22,241 nt of DNA from a virus. The stretch is taken from positions 1 to 22,241 of IMG/VR virus record IMGVR_UViG_3300021131_000053; one strand, 5' to 3'. Of the stretch, positions 14,789 to 22,241 are shown one piece after another; position 1 is the stretch's first letter; the number at the start of each line of letters is the position of its first letter. The position numbers and the translations under genes are program-made. A model generated the notes under the pieces. It made no database searches, had not been told where the DNA came from, and saw only the letters and a program-made list of their open reading frames with translations.

Positions 14789-14794
14789 TATAAT
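14789..14794 (+). promoter_or_regulatory. Possible -10 element after the terminator
   Basis: A perfect TATAAT lies between the terminator and the next gene, 28 bases before its start and with room for a leader carrying AAAGGA. No good -35 hexamer is found at 16-18 bases, as that space is the terminator T run. It could restart transcription of the tail genes. Confidence 0.3.
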
Positions 14795-14821
14795 TAATCA
14801 TCCTCATTTAAAGGAAAAATC

Positions 14822-15151
14822 ATGTCACTTCAAACTACAGTATTGCGTGGAAATATCTACGCTTCTTTCTTGGTTTATCCATCTTTAACACCAGCACAAG
14901 TTTCCGGTAGCACAACTGTTACCCAAACTTTTACCATTCCTGGCTTAGTTGTTAATGATTGCGTAAATCTTTCATTTAATGGCGCACAAACAACCAGCAT
15001 CAGCATTATTAATGCTTGGGTTTCTGCCGCTAACACATTAAGCATCCAATTTGTAAATGCTTCTGGTTCTGCTGTAACCCCAGCGGCTGGTACTTACATT
15101 TTGGCTGTTGACCGTTTAGAAGGCACAATTCTGCCAACTAACGCCGCTTAA
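14822..15151 (+). CDS. Putative virion protein (109 aa)
   Basis: A 109-residue protein predicted all-beta (VTQTFTIPGLVVNDCVNLSF, then IINAWVSAANTLSIQFVNA and PAAGTYILAVDRLEG). The pattern IPGL-x2-D-V, then AWVSAANTLSIQF and GTY is one I recall from small phage structural proteins near coat or tail genes, with no fixed role. AAAGGA precedes the start. The next gene begins nine bases later. Head-tail or fibre accessory function is inference from location. Confidence 0.7.
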   Translation: MSLQTTVLRGNIYASFLVYPSLTPAQVSGSTTVTQTFTIPGLVVNDCVNLSFNGAQTTSISIINAWVSAANTLSIQFVNASGSAVTPAAGTYILAVDRLEGTILPTNAA

Positions 15152-15160
15152 GGACTGACC

Positions 15161-15511
15161 ATGGCTAACACTTCGGTATATCGCTTTATTGGCCCCACAA
15201 CGGCAATTACCGTTAGTGGAACGTCATCTACTGCTGTAACTATTACCCCAGCCGGCAACGACCAAATCAACTATTGTGGTTTCCTCAATACTGGTGCAAA
15301 CCCTGTTGCTATTACCATTACCCCTGTAGTTCAGGGTGTTGGTTCAGCACCAGCGGCGGTCTTGCCAACTGGCGGGAATAGCAGTCAATCATTTGTATTG
15401 GGTGTAGCAATGTCCCAACCTACAGTCATTGCAGTACCACAGATTTTCAGCATTACCACTATCGGTACTTCTGGAACTTTGTATGTAATGCCAATGGCCG
15501 ACCAATCGTAA
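15161..15511 (+). CDS. Putative virion protein (116 aa)
   Basis: A 116-residue beta-rich, Thr/Ile/Ser/Val-dominated protein (TAITVSGTSSTAVTITPAG, NYCGFLNTGANPVAITITPV, SITTIGTSGTLYVMPMADQS). The FLNTGANPVAI segment resembles surface-exposed structural proteins of phages in general composition only. No recognised family or motif. AAGGA just ahead of the ATG overlaps the previous stop region. It belongs to the cluster of four small beta proteins between coat and fibre. Confidence 0.7.
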   Translation: MANTSVYRFIGPTTAITVSGTSSTAVTITPAGNDQINYCGFLNTGANPVAITITPVVQGVGSAPAAVLPTGGNSSQSFVLGVAMSQPTVIAVPQIFSITTIGTSGTLYVMPMADQS

Positions 15512-15521
15512 GGAAATAATT

Positions 15522-15992
15522 ATGGCAAACCCAGGCGTAGCTAATAGTTCAGTAATCAATCTTTTGCCCGTACAGGCCGAATATGATGCCAATGGCAACT
15601 GCCTGGGTCTTTTTGGTCAAGGCGGAAACGCATTACAAACACCATTAAATGCTACTAATTTAAGTATTGAAGGCAATTTATTAATTTCTGGTACAAACCC
15701 AACTTTAGGTTCTGGTTGGGGTACAAATCCTACTATTCTTGCCAATAACAGTTTTTGCTTCAAAGTAACTGTTGGTACTGGTGGTGCGGCTAATGGAACA
15801 ATTAACCTTCCTACTGCACCTAATGGATGGTTAGGATTTGCGGCAGACGTTACTAGCGGTAATGCTGTATTTTTACAATTAACAGGAAGCACCGTTTCTT
15901 CAGTAACTTTTACAAGTTATTCAGTTACTACTGGTGCGGCCGCTAACATGACTGCTGGGGACACCGTTCTAGTCAACTGCATCGCTTATTAA
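15522..15992 (+). CDS. Fibre-related structural protein sharing the fibre N-terminus (156 aa)
   Basis: A 156-residue protein whose N-terminal 35 residues resemble those of the following large fibre: NLLPVQAEYDANGN at 13-26 and FGQG at 31-34, against NLLPVQAYFNVDGS and IGQG there. The remainder is a separate beta domain (NNSFCFKVTVGTGGAANGTINLPTAPNGWLGFAADVTSG in pieces, about residues 76-115). A shared N-terminal segment in neighbouring proteins suggests a common docking point on the virion. It has a strong ribosome binding site (AAGGAAATAATT). It is eight bases ahead of the fibre gene. Confidence 0.75.
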   Translation: MANPGVANSSVINLLPVQAEYDANGNCLGLFGQGGNALQTPLNATNLSIEGNLLISGTNPTLGSGWGTNPTILANNSFCFKVTVGTGGAANGTINLPTAPNGWLGFAADVTSGNAVFLQLTGSTVSSVTFTSYSVTTGAAANMTAGDTVLVNCIAY

Positions 15993-16000
15993 GGTTTAGT

Positions 16001-18694
16001 ATGACTACACCATCAAATTCTGCGGTACAGAATTTACTGCCGGTTCAAGCGTATTTTAACGTTGACGGAAGTTTTAATACATTTATTGGTCAAGGTAAAC
16101 CTTTTTACGCTACTTCTAACCCTGTTCAATCAGGTTTAGCAATCACTAATAGTACGTTAGATAGTAGTCCAATTGGTTCAATTACACCTTCTACTGGTGT
16201 TTTTACCAATATTGCTACAACTACTGGAACAATCAGCACAAATGCTTCAGGTGCAACAGATATTGTCAATTTATTAACTTTGCAATCATATGCCGCTGGC
16301 ATTAGTTGGAAAAACCCTGTTACTGCGGCGACAACTACAAACATTACATTGTCAGGACTGCAAACAGTTGATACTGTTTCATTAGTAGCTGGCAATACAG
16401 TATTAGTAAAAAACCAAACTAATAGCGCACAAAATGGTATTTATCAAGTAAATAGTGGCGCATGGACTTATGCTTTAGGTTCAACAACATGGTCGCAATA
16501 TGTTAGCGCATTAGTGTTTGTTGAATATGGTACACAAGCTGGTTCTGCATGGTATTGCACAGCACAACCAGGTGGAACGCTTGGTACTACTGCAATGACT
16601 TGGAGTAATTTTAGCGTTTCAACAACTTATTCTGCTGGTACAGGTTTAACCCTTACAGGTTATGTATTTAGCATTACACCAGTAGGAACTGCTGGTACTT
16701 ATGGTTCAGCATCTAGCGTTCCTGTATTGACAACTAATGCAAGCGGTCAAGTATCAAGCGTAACTAATACTTCTATTGCTATTAATGGCAATCAAATTAC
16801 TTCTGGAACAGTTGGTTCTAGCTATATTAGCGGTTCATATACCGGCATTACTGGCGTTGGTACGCTAACTGCTGGAACATGGAACGCTGGCGTTATAGGC
16901 GCTTCTTATGGCGGTACAGGTGTTGCTGGTACTCTTACAGGCGTTCTATATGGTAATGGCACAAGCGCTTATACCGTAGCAACTGCGGCTCAATTAGTAT
17001 CTGCAATCGGTACAACTGCTGTAACCAATGCTACTAATGCTACAAATGCAACAACCTCAACCAATTTGGCTGGCGGTGCGGCTGGTTCATTACCTTATCA
17101 ATCAGGTAGCGGTGCAACTACATTCTTGGCCGCTGGTTCAAATGGTCAATATTTAACATTATCTGGCGGTGTTCCAACCTGGGGTTCGTTAGGTAGCATT
17201 GTTTCTACATTTAGTGCTGGAACAACTGGATTTACGCCTTCTACAGCTACTTCTGGCGCTATAACACTTGCTGGTACATTAAATATAGCTAACGGTGGAA
17301 CAGGTATTACTTCTTTTGGTACTGGCGTACAAACTGCATTAGGACAAGCTGTAACCGGTTCAGGTGGTATTGTTTTAGCAACTAGCCCAACTTTAATAAC
17401 ACCAGCATTAGGCACTCCATCATCTGCAACCCTTACAAATGCTACTGGTTTGCCAGTATCTACAGGTATTAGCGGATTGGGTACGGGTGTTGCTACAGCA
17501 TTAGCTGTAAACATAGGTTCTGCTGGCGCTGTTATAACTAACGGCGGTGCATTAGGCACACCATCAAGCGGTGTTGCTACAAACTTAACCGGTACTGCAT
17601 CTGGCCTTTCTATTGGTGGAAATGCGGCCACAGCAACTACAGCAACAAACGCAACAAATACTGCTATAACCGATAACACCAGTTCAAGTTCTACTTGGTA
17701 CCCAACAATTGTTTCATCAACAAGTGGTAATTTGCCACAAACTACATCATCTACAAAATTAAGTTTTGTTCCTTCTACTGGTGTTTTAAGTGCTACTACA
17801 TTTAGCGGAAGCATTGCTGGTTCTAACGTATCAGGCAATATTTCAGGAAATGCGGCTAACGTAACCGGTACAGTAGCAGTAGCTAATGGCGGTACAGGAT
17901 TAACTTCTACTCCATCCAACGGTCAAATTGATATTGGTAATGGTTCAGGATTTACTAGAACCACTTTAACTGCTGGTACAGGCATTACGATTACAAATAG
18001 TGCTGGCGGTATCACGATTGCGGCTGGTGCTTCCGGCTCTACTTACGCAGTTCAATACTTTGTTGTAGGCGGTGGTGGCTCAGGCGGTGGATTCAATCCA
18101 GGAACTAACTGGGGTGGTGGTGGAAATGGTGGATATGTTTCAAGTGGGTCATTAACCCTTACACAAAGCACCGCATATACAGTTACAGTAGGTGCTGGTG
18201 GTGCTGGAGTTGGAAACAATTCAACAGGAAATACTGGTGGAAGTTCAGTATTTGGAAGCATTACTTCTGCTGGCGGTGGTGGTGGTAACACCAATAATGG
18301 TTCAGGAACAGGCGCTGGAAATCTATATGCTTCACCAGGTAGTTCATTAGGCGGTCCAGGAGTTTATTATTTTAGCGGCACTTTTGCTGGTGGCGGTCAA
18401 GCTGGAAATACTTCAGGTGCGGCAACTACATTAGATGACGGCGGATGGTACGGCGGTGGAGCAACTGGCGGTGGTAGTGGTCCTTATACTATTTACCCAA
18501 GATTTAATAGCGGCGGTGGTGGTGCTGGTTCTTATTCAAATGGTGGAACTTCACAACCTGGTGGTAGCGGTGCAGTAATTATTTGCGTACCAACTGCCAA
18601 TTATTCAGGAACAACTACTGGAAGCCCTAGAATTACTTACATGGATGGTTATGTAATGCTTTACTTTAAATCTTCAGGGAGTTACACAGCATGA
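16001..18694 (+). CDS. Modular tail fibre / host-recognition protein (897 aa)
   Basis: A long low-complexity adhesin built from modules. Residues 11-32 are the NLLPVQA...GQG docking segment. About 97-208 is a fibre module common in phages (NITLSGLQTVDTVSLVAGNTVLVKNQT in pieces, then NGIYQVNSGAW). About 210-660 is a repetitive shaft with the recurring NGGTG motif (near 16911, 17291 and 17885), TSPTLITPALGTPSSATLTNATG and NATNATNAT. From about 690 to 860 a glycine-rich domain begins with FVVGGGGSGGG, reminiscent of polyglycine receptor-binding tips of phage adhesins such as S16 gp38, and a short YMDGYVMLYFKSS end follows. It likely trimerises and binds the host surface. It overlaps the next gene by four bases. 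Confidence 0.88.
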   Translation: MTTPSNSAVQNLLPVQAYFNVDGSFNTFIGQGKPFYATSNPVQSGLAITNSTLDSSPIGSITPSTGVFTNIATTTGTISTNASGATDIVNLLTLQSYAAGISWKNPVTAATTTNITLSGLQTVDTVSLVAGNTVLVKNQTNSAQNGIYQVNSGAWTYALGSTTWSQYVSALVFVEYGTQAGSAWYCTAQPGGTLGTTAMTWSNFSVSTTYSAGTGLTLTGYVFSITPVGTAGTYGSASSVPVLTTNASGQVSSVTNTSIAINGNQITSGTVGSSYISGSYTGITGVGTLTAGTWNAGVIGASYGGTGVAGTLTGVLYGNGTSAYTVATAAQLVSAIGTTAVTNATNATNATTSTNLAGGAAGSLPYQSGSGATTFLAAGSNGQYLTLSGGVPTWGSLGSIVSTFSAGTTGFTPSTATSGAITLAGTLNIANGGTGITSFGTGVQTALGQAVTGSGGIVLATSPTLITPALGTPSSATLTNATGLPVSTGISGLGTGVATALAVNIGSAGAVITNGGALGTPSSGVATNLTGTASGLSIGGNAATATTATNATNTAITDNTSSSSTWYPTIVSSTSGNLPQTTSSTKLSFVPSTGVLSATTFSGSIAGSNVSGNISGNAANVTGTVAVANGGTGLTSTPSNGQIDIGNGSGFTRTTLTAGTGITITNSAGGITIAAGASGSTYAVQYFVVGGGGSGGGFNPGTNWGGGGNGGYVSSGSLTLTQSTAYTVTVGAGGAGVGNNSTGNTGGSSVFGSITSAGGGGGNTNNGSGTGAGNLYASPGSSLGGPGVYYFSGTFAGGGQAGNTSGAATTLDDGGWYGGGATGGGSGPYTIYPRFNSGGGGAGSYSNGGTSQPGGSGAVIICVPTANYSGTTTGSPRITYMDGYVMLYFKSSGSYTA

Positions 18695-19023
18695 GTTATT
18701 TTGCTCAAGTTATTGATGGAAAAGTTCAGCAAGTTATTGTTTCAGATTATGAACATATTGCTACATTACCTGATGCTTCTAATTGGATTGAAACGTATAT
18801 TGATGCAAATGGTCAAACCGATAAAGGCGGTAATTATGCTGGAATAGGATATACGTATGATGCTACCTATAAAGTTTTTTATGGCCCATCACCATTTCCT
18901 TCTTGGACTATGAATCAATCAAATTGGCAATGGACAGCACCAACACCAATGCCTACTGGTAACGAAATGTATGCTTGGGATGAATCTACAAAAACATGGA
19001 ATGTAGTAACAATGCCAGCATGA
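18691..19023 (+). CDS. Fibre-associated conserved phage protein (110 aa)
   Basis: A 110-residue protein starting inside the fibre stop (ATGA). It begins MSYFAQVIDGKVQQVIVSD, then NWIETYIDA, GGNYAGIGYTYDATYKVFYGP, FPSWTM-x-QSNWQWTAPTPMP and a C-terminal YAWDESTKTWNVV. This NYAGIGYTYD...PFPSW...W-x-P-PMP...W pattern is a common phage protein found next to tail fibres and in cyanophages. The fixed spot after fibre suggests a fibre-assembly or fibre-tip accessory role, which is inference; no function is established for the family that I can name. Confidence 0.8.
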   Translation: MSYFAQVIDGKVQQVIVSDYEHIATLPDASNWIETYIDANGQTDKGGNYAGIGYTYDATYKVFYGPSPFPSWTMNQSNWQWTAPTPMPTGNEMYAWDESTKTWNVVTMPA

Positions 19024-19325
19024 TTAATTATCAATGGAAAATTTTAAATATAACAAATGAATGTAAAAGCGTTCGTTATTTATTATCGGCTTTTGATGGT
19101 AAAAATACAGTAGAAACAGAAGGTTATCATGTGTTTTCTGAAGATTTAATAAAAAAATCATTTGCAGAAATTAAGGAATCTGATTTAATTGGATGGCTTG
19201 AATCAGATACTACTAAAAATGATGTAAATGCAATAAAATTAAATCTTGAAACACAATTAAATTCATTGGAAAAAGAACAAAAAGTAGATTTTCCATGGTT
19301 AGCTAATACATTTACGGTGGAATAA
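19020..19325 (+). CDS. Conserved small phage protein after the fibre (101 aa)
   Basis: The start is set at ATG 19020, which overlaps the previous stop (ATGA). An upstream in-frame ATG at 18996 lies inside that gene and has no separate ribosome binding site. The 101-residue product begins [12 protein letters not shown], continues with [22 protein letters not shown] and a closing FPWL. I recall this W-x-I..., E-x-DLIGWL, ...PW arrangement as a family of short phage proteins (perhaps DUF7936), unknown in function and usually near tail genes. It is coupled to the fibre cluster and one base from the gp4-like gene. Confidence 0.75.
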   Translation: MINYQWKILNITNECKSVRYLLSAFDGKNTVETEGYHVFSEDLIKKSFAEIKESDLIGWLESDTTKNDVNAIKLNLETQLNSLEKEQKVDFPWLANTFTVE

Positions 19326-19326
19326 T

Positions 19327-20298
19327 ATGGCCCAGCCAATTGACATTATTAGCGGTGCGTTAAAAGACATTGGCGCTTTAGCGGCTGGGGAAACACCAAC
19401 TGCTGATGCCGTACAAGATGCGTTTTCAATGTTAAACGACATGGTTGACCAATGGTCTAACGAATCCATGATGGTTAGCTATAAGACTGAAATCATTTTT
19501 CCAATTACACCAGGTCAAATTCAATACACAATCGGTCCTGGCGGCACAATTGGCGCTAACTTTACTGGTTCTATCAGCGGCAACGTATTAACTGTTACTG
19601 GCATTACCCAAGGTGCTTTGGCATTAGGGCAAACCCTAAGTGGAACAGGAATTGCAAATGGTACAACTATTACTGCGTTTGGTACGGGCGCCGGTGGCAA
19701 CGTTAATGATAATGGCACATATACTGTTAGTATCAGCCAAACGGTTTCTTCAACAGCCATTAATGCTTATTATCAGCGCCCTCTTGCTATTCAGTCTAGC
19801 TTTGTGCGAATTAATACTAATAGTAACGGTACTCCTATTGTTAACGGGGGTTTGGACTATCCCGTTGCAGTCCTCAATCTTGAAAATTATGAAATGATTG
19901 GTTTAAAGACCTTATCAGGTCCTTGGCCAAAAGCAATGTATTACCAGCCATCTGACCCATTGGGTAACATTTTTGTATGGCCAAATCCATCCCAAGGTGA
20001 AATGCACATTTTTGCTGACACATTGTTTACACGTTATGGAACGGTTTATGACAATATTGTGTTGCCACAGGGCTACGTATTGGCCCTTAGATGGTGTCTT
20101 GCCGAACGTTTGGCACCTATGTATGGAAAGAATGACCCAACGGCTATGGCAATGATTAGCAAGTTTGCGGCACAAGCAAAAGCAACTTTAAAACGTACTA
20201 ATATGCGCCCAATCCAAGCTTCAACATTTAGTGATGCTTTGTTGGTTGGACGTCAAAAAGATGCTGGATGGATATTAACCGGCGGTTTCTTAAGATAA
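19327..20298 (+). CDS. P22 gp4-like head-tail adaptor with an inserted beta module
   Basis: A 323-residue protein. The N-terminal [42 protein letters not shown] (in pieces, residues 5-46) and YTIGPGG (67-73) match the P22 gp4 tail-accessory type that plugs below the portal. After an insert the family resumes at [15 protein letters not shown] (148-162), and the C-terminal part holds [16 protein letters not shown] and GGFLR. P22 gp4 is only 166 residues. The excess comes partly from the beta module at 79-147, which also occurs in the next gene. The gene starts one base after the previous stop, behind GGTGGA. Confidence 0.85.
   Translation: MAQPIDIISGALKDIGALAAGETPTADAVQDAFSMLNDMVDQWSNESMMVSYKTEIIFPITPGQIQYTIGPGGTIGANFTGSISGNVLTVTGITQGALALGQTLSGTGIANGTTITAFGTGAGGNVNDNGTYTVSISQTVSSTAINAYYQRPLAIQSSFVRINTNSNGTPIVNGGLDYPVAVLNLENYEMIGLKTLSGPWPKAMYYQPSDPLGNIFVWPNPSQGEMHIFADTLFTRYGTVYDNIVLPQGYVLALRWCLAERLAPMYGKNDPTAMAMISKFAAQAKATLKRTNMRPIQASTFSDALLVGRQKDAGWILTGGFLR
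19561..19767 (+). repeat. Shuffled beta module, copy A (in gp4-like protein)
   Basis: Encodes residues 79-147: [13 protein letters not shown], then [21 protein letters not shown] and [18 protein letters not shown]. It interrupts the gp4-like continuity between YTIGPGG and the [12 protein letters not shown] segment. The pattern F-[TI]-G-S-x2-G-x2-LT[VI] ... GQ ... G[TV]-x-[TV]IT-x2-G ... G-[TS]Y-T[VI] ... [SG]-[QT]QT recurs in the next gene. The DNA copies are diverged, so this is not a recent duplication. Confidence 0.85.
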
Positions 20299-20308
20299 AA
20301 GGGGCTAT

Positions 20309-22241
20309 ATGCCGGATTTTGGATTTATTGGCCCATCATACGAAGCCCCGTCCATCTATCAAGATGCACAGGAATGTATTAACTTTCGTCCTGAAACTGA
20401 CCCATTAAAACAACCTGGGCAGAATGGCGTAGTGGCTTTATATCCCACGCCAGGACTAACTGTTGTAGCCCAATTATTTAATCAAGATGAAGTACGTGGT
20501 ATGCGTACTGTATCTGGTGGTCAATATTGCGTTACGGTATGTGGTCAATATGTATATGTTTTAACGTCTACTTTAACGCCTACTTTAGTAGGTACTTTAA
20601 ATAGCAGTTCTGGTCATGTAGGAATTACAGATAACGGCCAATCTGTTTATATTACAGATGGTTCTTATCGTTATGCTTGGCGTATTTCTAACCCAGCTTC
20701 AGCCCAATTTATTGGTTCAGTAACAGGGACAACCCTAACTGTCACATTAATGAAATCCGGCACGATTGCCGTAGGACAACAATTATTTGGTCTTGGTGTA
20801 ACACCAGAAACCATTATTACTGGTCTTGGCACCGGTACAGGCGGCGTTGGTACATACACAATTAATTTAAGTCAAACCGAAACATCAGAAGTGTTCAATT
20901 CTTCTGCAACAGCCGCTACCTTTACTGGTTCACTTGCCGGTGGAATTTTGACAATCAGCGCTATTTCTAGTGGTACCATTTATCCAGGACAAACCATTCA
21001 AGGTTCTACAGTAAACGCTGGAACAGTTATTACAGCTTATGGTGGCAATACAGTATTAAGTAACAGTATTGTTACAGGCGGCACTGGTTATGCAATTAAT
21101 GACATTGTTACAGCAATTGGCGGTATTTATACTGTTCCAGTTAGTTATACGGTAACTGCAATTAGCGGAAGTGGTGTTATTACAGGGTTAACCCTAACTA
21201 CTTCTGGCCAATCTAATTCTTATAGTGTAGAACCTTCAAATCCAGTATCTTTTTCCACAAATGGAAATGGAACAGGTTTAACTTGTAATTTAACGTTTGG
21301 TACTGGTATTGGCGGAACAGGTAGCTATACAGTTAATGGCACACAAACTGTAACTTCTAGGACAATGTATGCGCTTAACTTTAGCGTTTTGCCATCTTCT
21401 GATGGCGCATTTACTGGTGGTACTGTTGTAGATATTGTTGATAACTATTTTGTTTATAACCGGCCTAATACCCAACAATGGGGATGTTCTAACATTCTTT
21501 CCCCCGTTTCCAATCAATTAAACTTTAGTTCCAAAGATGGCGCACCAGATAATTTGGTGTCTATTATTGTGTCAAACCGTGAAGTATTTTTGATGGGTGA
21601 AACATCATCTGAAGTATGGATTGATGCTGGTTTGTTTCCATTCCCATTCCAAAGGATTCCAGGAACCAATACCCAGCACGGTATTGCCGCCCCATTTAGT
21701 ATGGCTAGGATTGGCAATTCGTTTGCTTATGTAAGTCGCAATATTCGTGGCCAAGCGCAAATTATGATGATGAACGGCTATATTCCTACACGCATTTCTA
21801 CCCATGCTGTAGAAAACACGCTTGTGGACCAATATATTGAAGATGCGATTGCTTACACTTATCAGCTAGAAGGCCACGAAGTTTATGTAGTCACATTCCC
21901 AACTATAGATTTAACTTGGGCGTATGACATTTCTACAGGAATGTGGCATAAATGGCTTTCTGTTGACAATCAAAACGTTTTTCACAGACACCGTTCTAAT
22001 TGCCAAGCAAACTTCCAAAACATGAATTTGGTTGGCGATTACCAAAATGGTTTAATTTATATGTTGGACCAAGCTAATTACACCGACAATGGCAATGAAA
22101 TCCGCCGTGTTCGCAGATGCCCACATTTGATTAGTGACTACCAACGTGAATATTTTCACGAATTACAAATTTATTTTCAGCCAGGCGTAGGTCTTTCTAA
22201 TGGTCTTGCGGCTAACGAAGTGCCACAGGCTATGTTGCGTT
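20309..22241 (+). CDS. P22 gp10-like packaged-DNA stabilisation protein, 3' end beyond window
   Basis: Starts at ATG 20309 behind AAGGGG and stays open to the window edge (644 codons). The N-terminus PDFGFIGPSYEAPSIYQDAQECINFRPE (in pieces, 2-29) and later blocks NREVFLMGETSSEVWIDAG, FPFPFQRIPGTNTQHGIAAPFS, GQAQIMMMNGYIPTRISTHAVE and MWHKWLSVD match the P22 gp10 type, which closes the portal after packaging and binds gp4 and the tail. P22 gp10 is 472 residues; this one is much longer. The extra length is explained by two inserted beta modules at 134-197 and 205-355, the second itself interrupted. Confidence 0.88.
   Translation, partial: MPDFGFIGPSYEAPSIYQDAQECINFRPETDPLKQPGQNGVVALYPTPGLTVVAQLFNQDEVRGMRTVSGGQYCVTVCGQYVYVLTSTLTPTLVGTLNSSSGHVGITDNGQSVYITDGSYRYAWRISNPASAQFIGSVTGTTLTVTLMKSGTIAVGQQLFGLGVTPETIITGLGTGTGGVGTYTINLSQTETSEVFNSSATAATFTGSLAGGILTISAISSGTIYPGQTIQGSTVNAGTVITAYGGNTVLSNSIVTGGTGYAINDIVTAIGGIYTVPVSYTVTAISGSGVITGLTLTTSGQSNSYSVEPSNPVSFSTNGNGTGLTCNLTFGTGIGGTGSYTVNGTQTVTSRTMYALNFSVLPSSDGAFTGGTVVDIVDNYFVYNRPNTQQWGCSNILSPVSNQLNFSSKDGAPDNLVSIIVSNREVFLMGETSSEVWIDAGLFPFPFQRIPGTNTQHGIAAPFSMARIGNSFAYVSRNIRGQAQIMMMNGYIPTRISTHAVENTLVDQYIEDAIAYTYQLEGHEVYVVTFPTIDLTWAYDISTGMWHKWLSVDNQNVFHRHRSNCQANFQNMNLVGDYQNGLIYMLDQANYTDNGNEIRRVRRCPHLISDYQREYFHELQIYFQPGVGLSNGLAANEVPQAMLR
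20708..20899 (+). repeat. Shuffled beta module, copy B (in gp10-like protein)
   Basis: Encodes residues 134-197: FIGSVTGTTLTVTLM, then GQQLFGLGVTPETIITGLGTG, GTYTINLSQTETSEVFN. It has the same strand order and Gly positions as copy A in the upstream gene and copy C just downstream. Confidence 0.85.
20921..21373 (+). repeat. Shuffled beta module, copy C, split by another insertion
   Basis: Encodes residues 205-355. The first half is FTGSLAGGILTISAI ... GTVITAYG (205-245). The second half resumes as GTGIGGTGSYTVNGTQTVTSRTMYA (331-355). Copies A and B show the two halves should be contiguous. The 85 residues between them are a different domain. Confidence 0.8.
21044..21298 (+). other. Domain nested inside beta module copy C
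   Basis: About 85 residues (246-330) lying exactly between the ITAYG and GTGIGG halves of copy C. It reads IVTGGTGYAINDIVTAIGG, VPVSYTVTAISGSGVITGL, TTSGQSNSYSVEPSNPVSFS, then NGTGLTCNLTF. This GGTGY-x2-ND-V pattern with following beta strands is, as I recall, a separate module of phage structural proteins. The boundaries are set by comparison with copies A and B. Confidence 0.75.

Noticed and set aside
17020-17060. Short tandem repeat resembling a CRISPR-like or microsatellite array
   Set aside because: The units are three-codon NAT repeats within the fibre frame. There are no spacers, and codon-level repetition of the protein explains it.
17146-17919. 257-codon minus-strand open frame opposite the tail fibre
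   Set aside because: It is Val/Pro/Ala-rich, antisense to the repetitive Gly/Thr/Ala codons of the fibre shaft, which keeps the reverse frame open by composition. It has no recognisable motif and no minus-strand context.
18052-18294. 80-codon proline-rich minus-strand frame
   Set aside because: Proline codons are the complement of the fibre tip's glycine codons (GGN/CCN), so this is a shadow.

Overview
The window is a continuous piece of a tailed double-stranded DNA bacteriophage (Caudoviricetes) or a closely related prophage. It carries a large terminase, a P22-type portal, scaffold, P22-type coat, a tail fibre, and P22 gp4-like and gp10-like tail-completion proteins. Genes are packed end to end, with many ATGA or few-base overlaps, no gene-free stretch over about 100 bases, and almost everything on the + strand. 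This gene set and order suggest a short-tailed, P22-like virion. The DNA is AT-leaning, and strong Shine-Dalgarno sequences precede the structural genes. The phage-typical small conserved genes and the module-rich fibre recall environmental (freshwater or marine) phages of Gram-negative bacteria, but host and habitat are inference. No integrase, repressor, tRNA, CRISPR array or IS element was seen, so lifestyle cannot be decided.

Layout. (1) 1-1797: a run of coupled small genes ending in a Ref-like HNH nuclease and a two-helix membrane peptide. (2) 1792-3362, minus strand: an HTH plus metallophosphoesterase protein followed by a SprT-like metalloprotease, the only leftward genes. (3) 3427-3774: a RusA-like Holliday junction resolvase. 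(4) 3783-6191: an 802-residue phage 'polyvalent' protein. (5) 6246-8256: small genes including a GroES-like co-chaperonin and a run of lysine-rich micro-proteins. (6) 8288-14221: packaging and head module (TerS, TerL, portal, scaffold, coat). (7) 14281-19325: small beta-rich putative virion proteins, a fibre paralogue, the tail fibre and two fibre-associated small proteins. (8) 19327-22241: gp4-like adaptor and a gp10-like stabiliser cut by the window end.

How the genes work together. The first segment supplies nucleic-acid processing functions (Ref-like, RusA-like, phosphoesterase). TerS and TerL feed DNA through the portal into a procapsid built from coat and scaffold, and the GroES homologue probably helps the host chaperonin fold virion proteins. 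The gp4-like and gp10-like proteins then close the portal and carry the tail. Rho-independent terminator-like hairpins lie after the polyvalent gene, before the GroES gene, after coat and after the next small gene, so the transcript is probably stepped down across the structural region.

The most unusual signal is domain shuffling in the tail-completion genes. One beta module of about 65-70 residues is inserted once in the gp4-like protein and twice in the gp10-like protein, and the second gp10 copy is itself split by a different inserted module.
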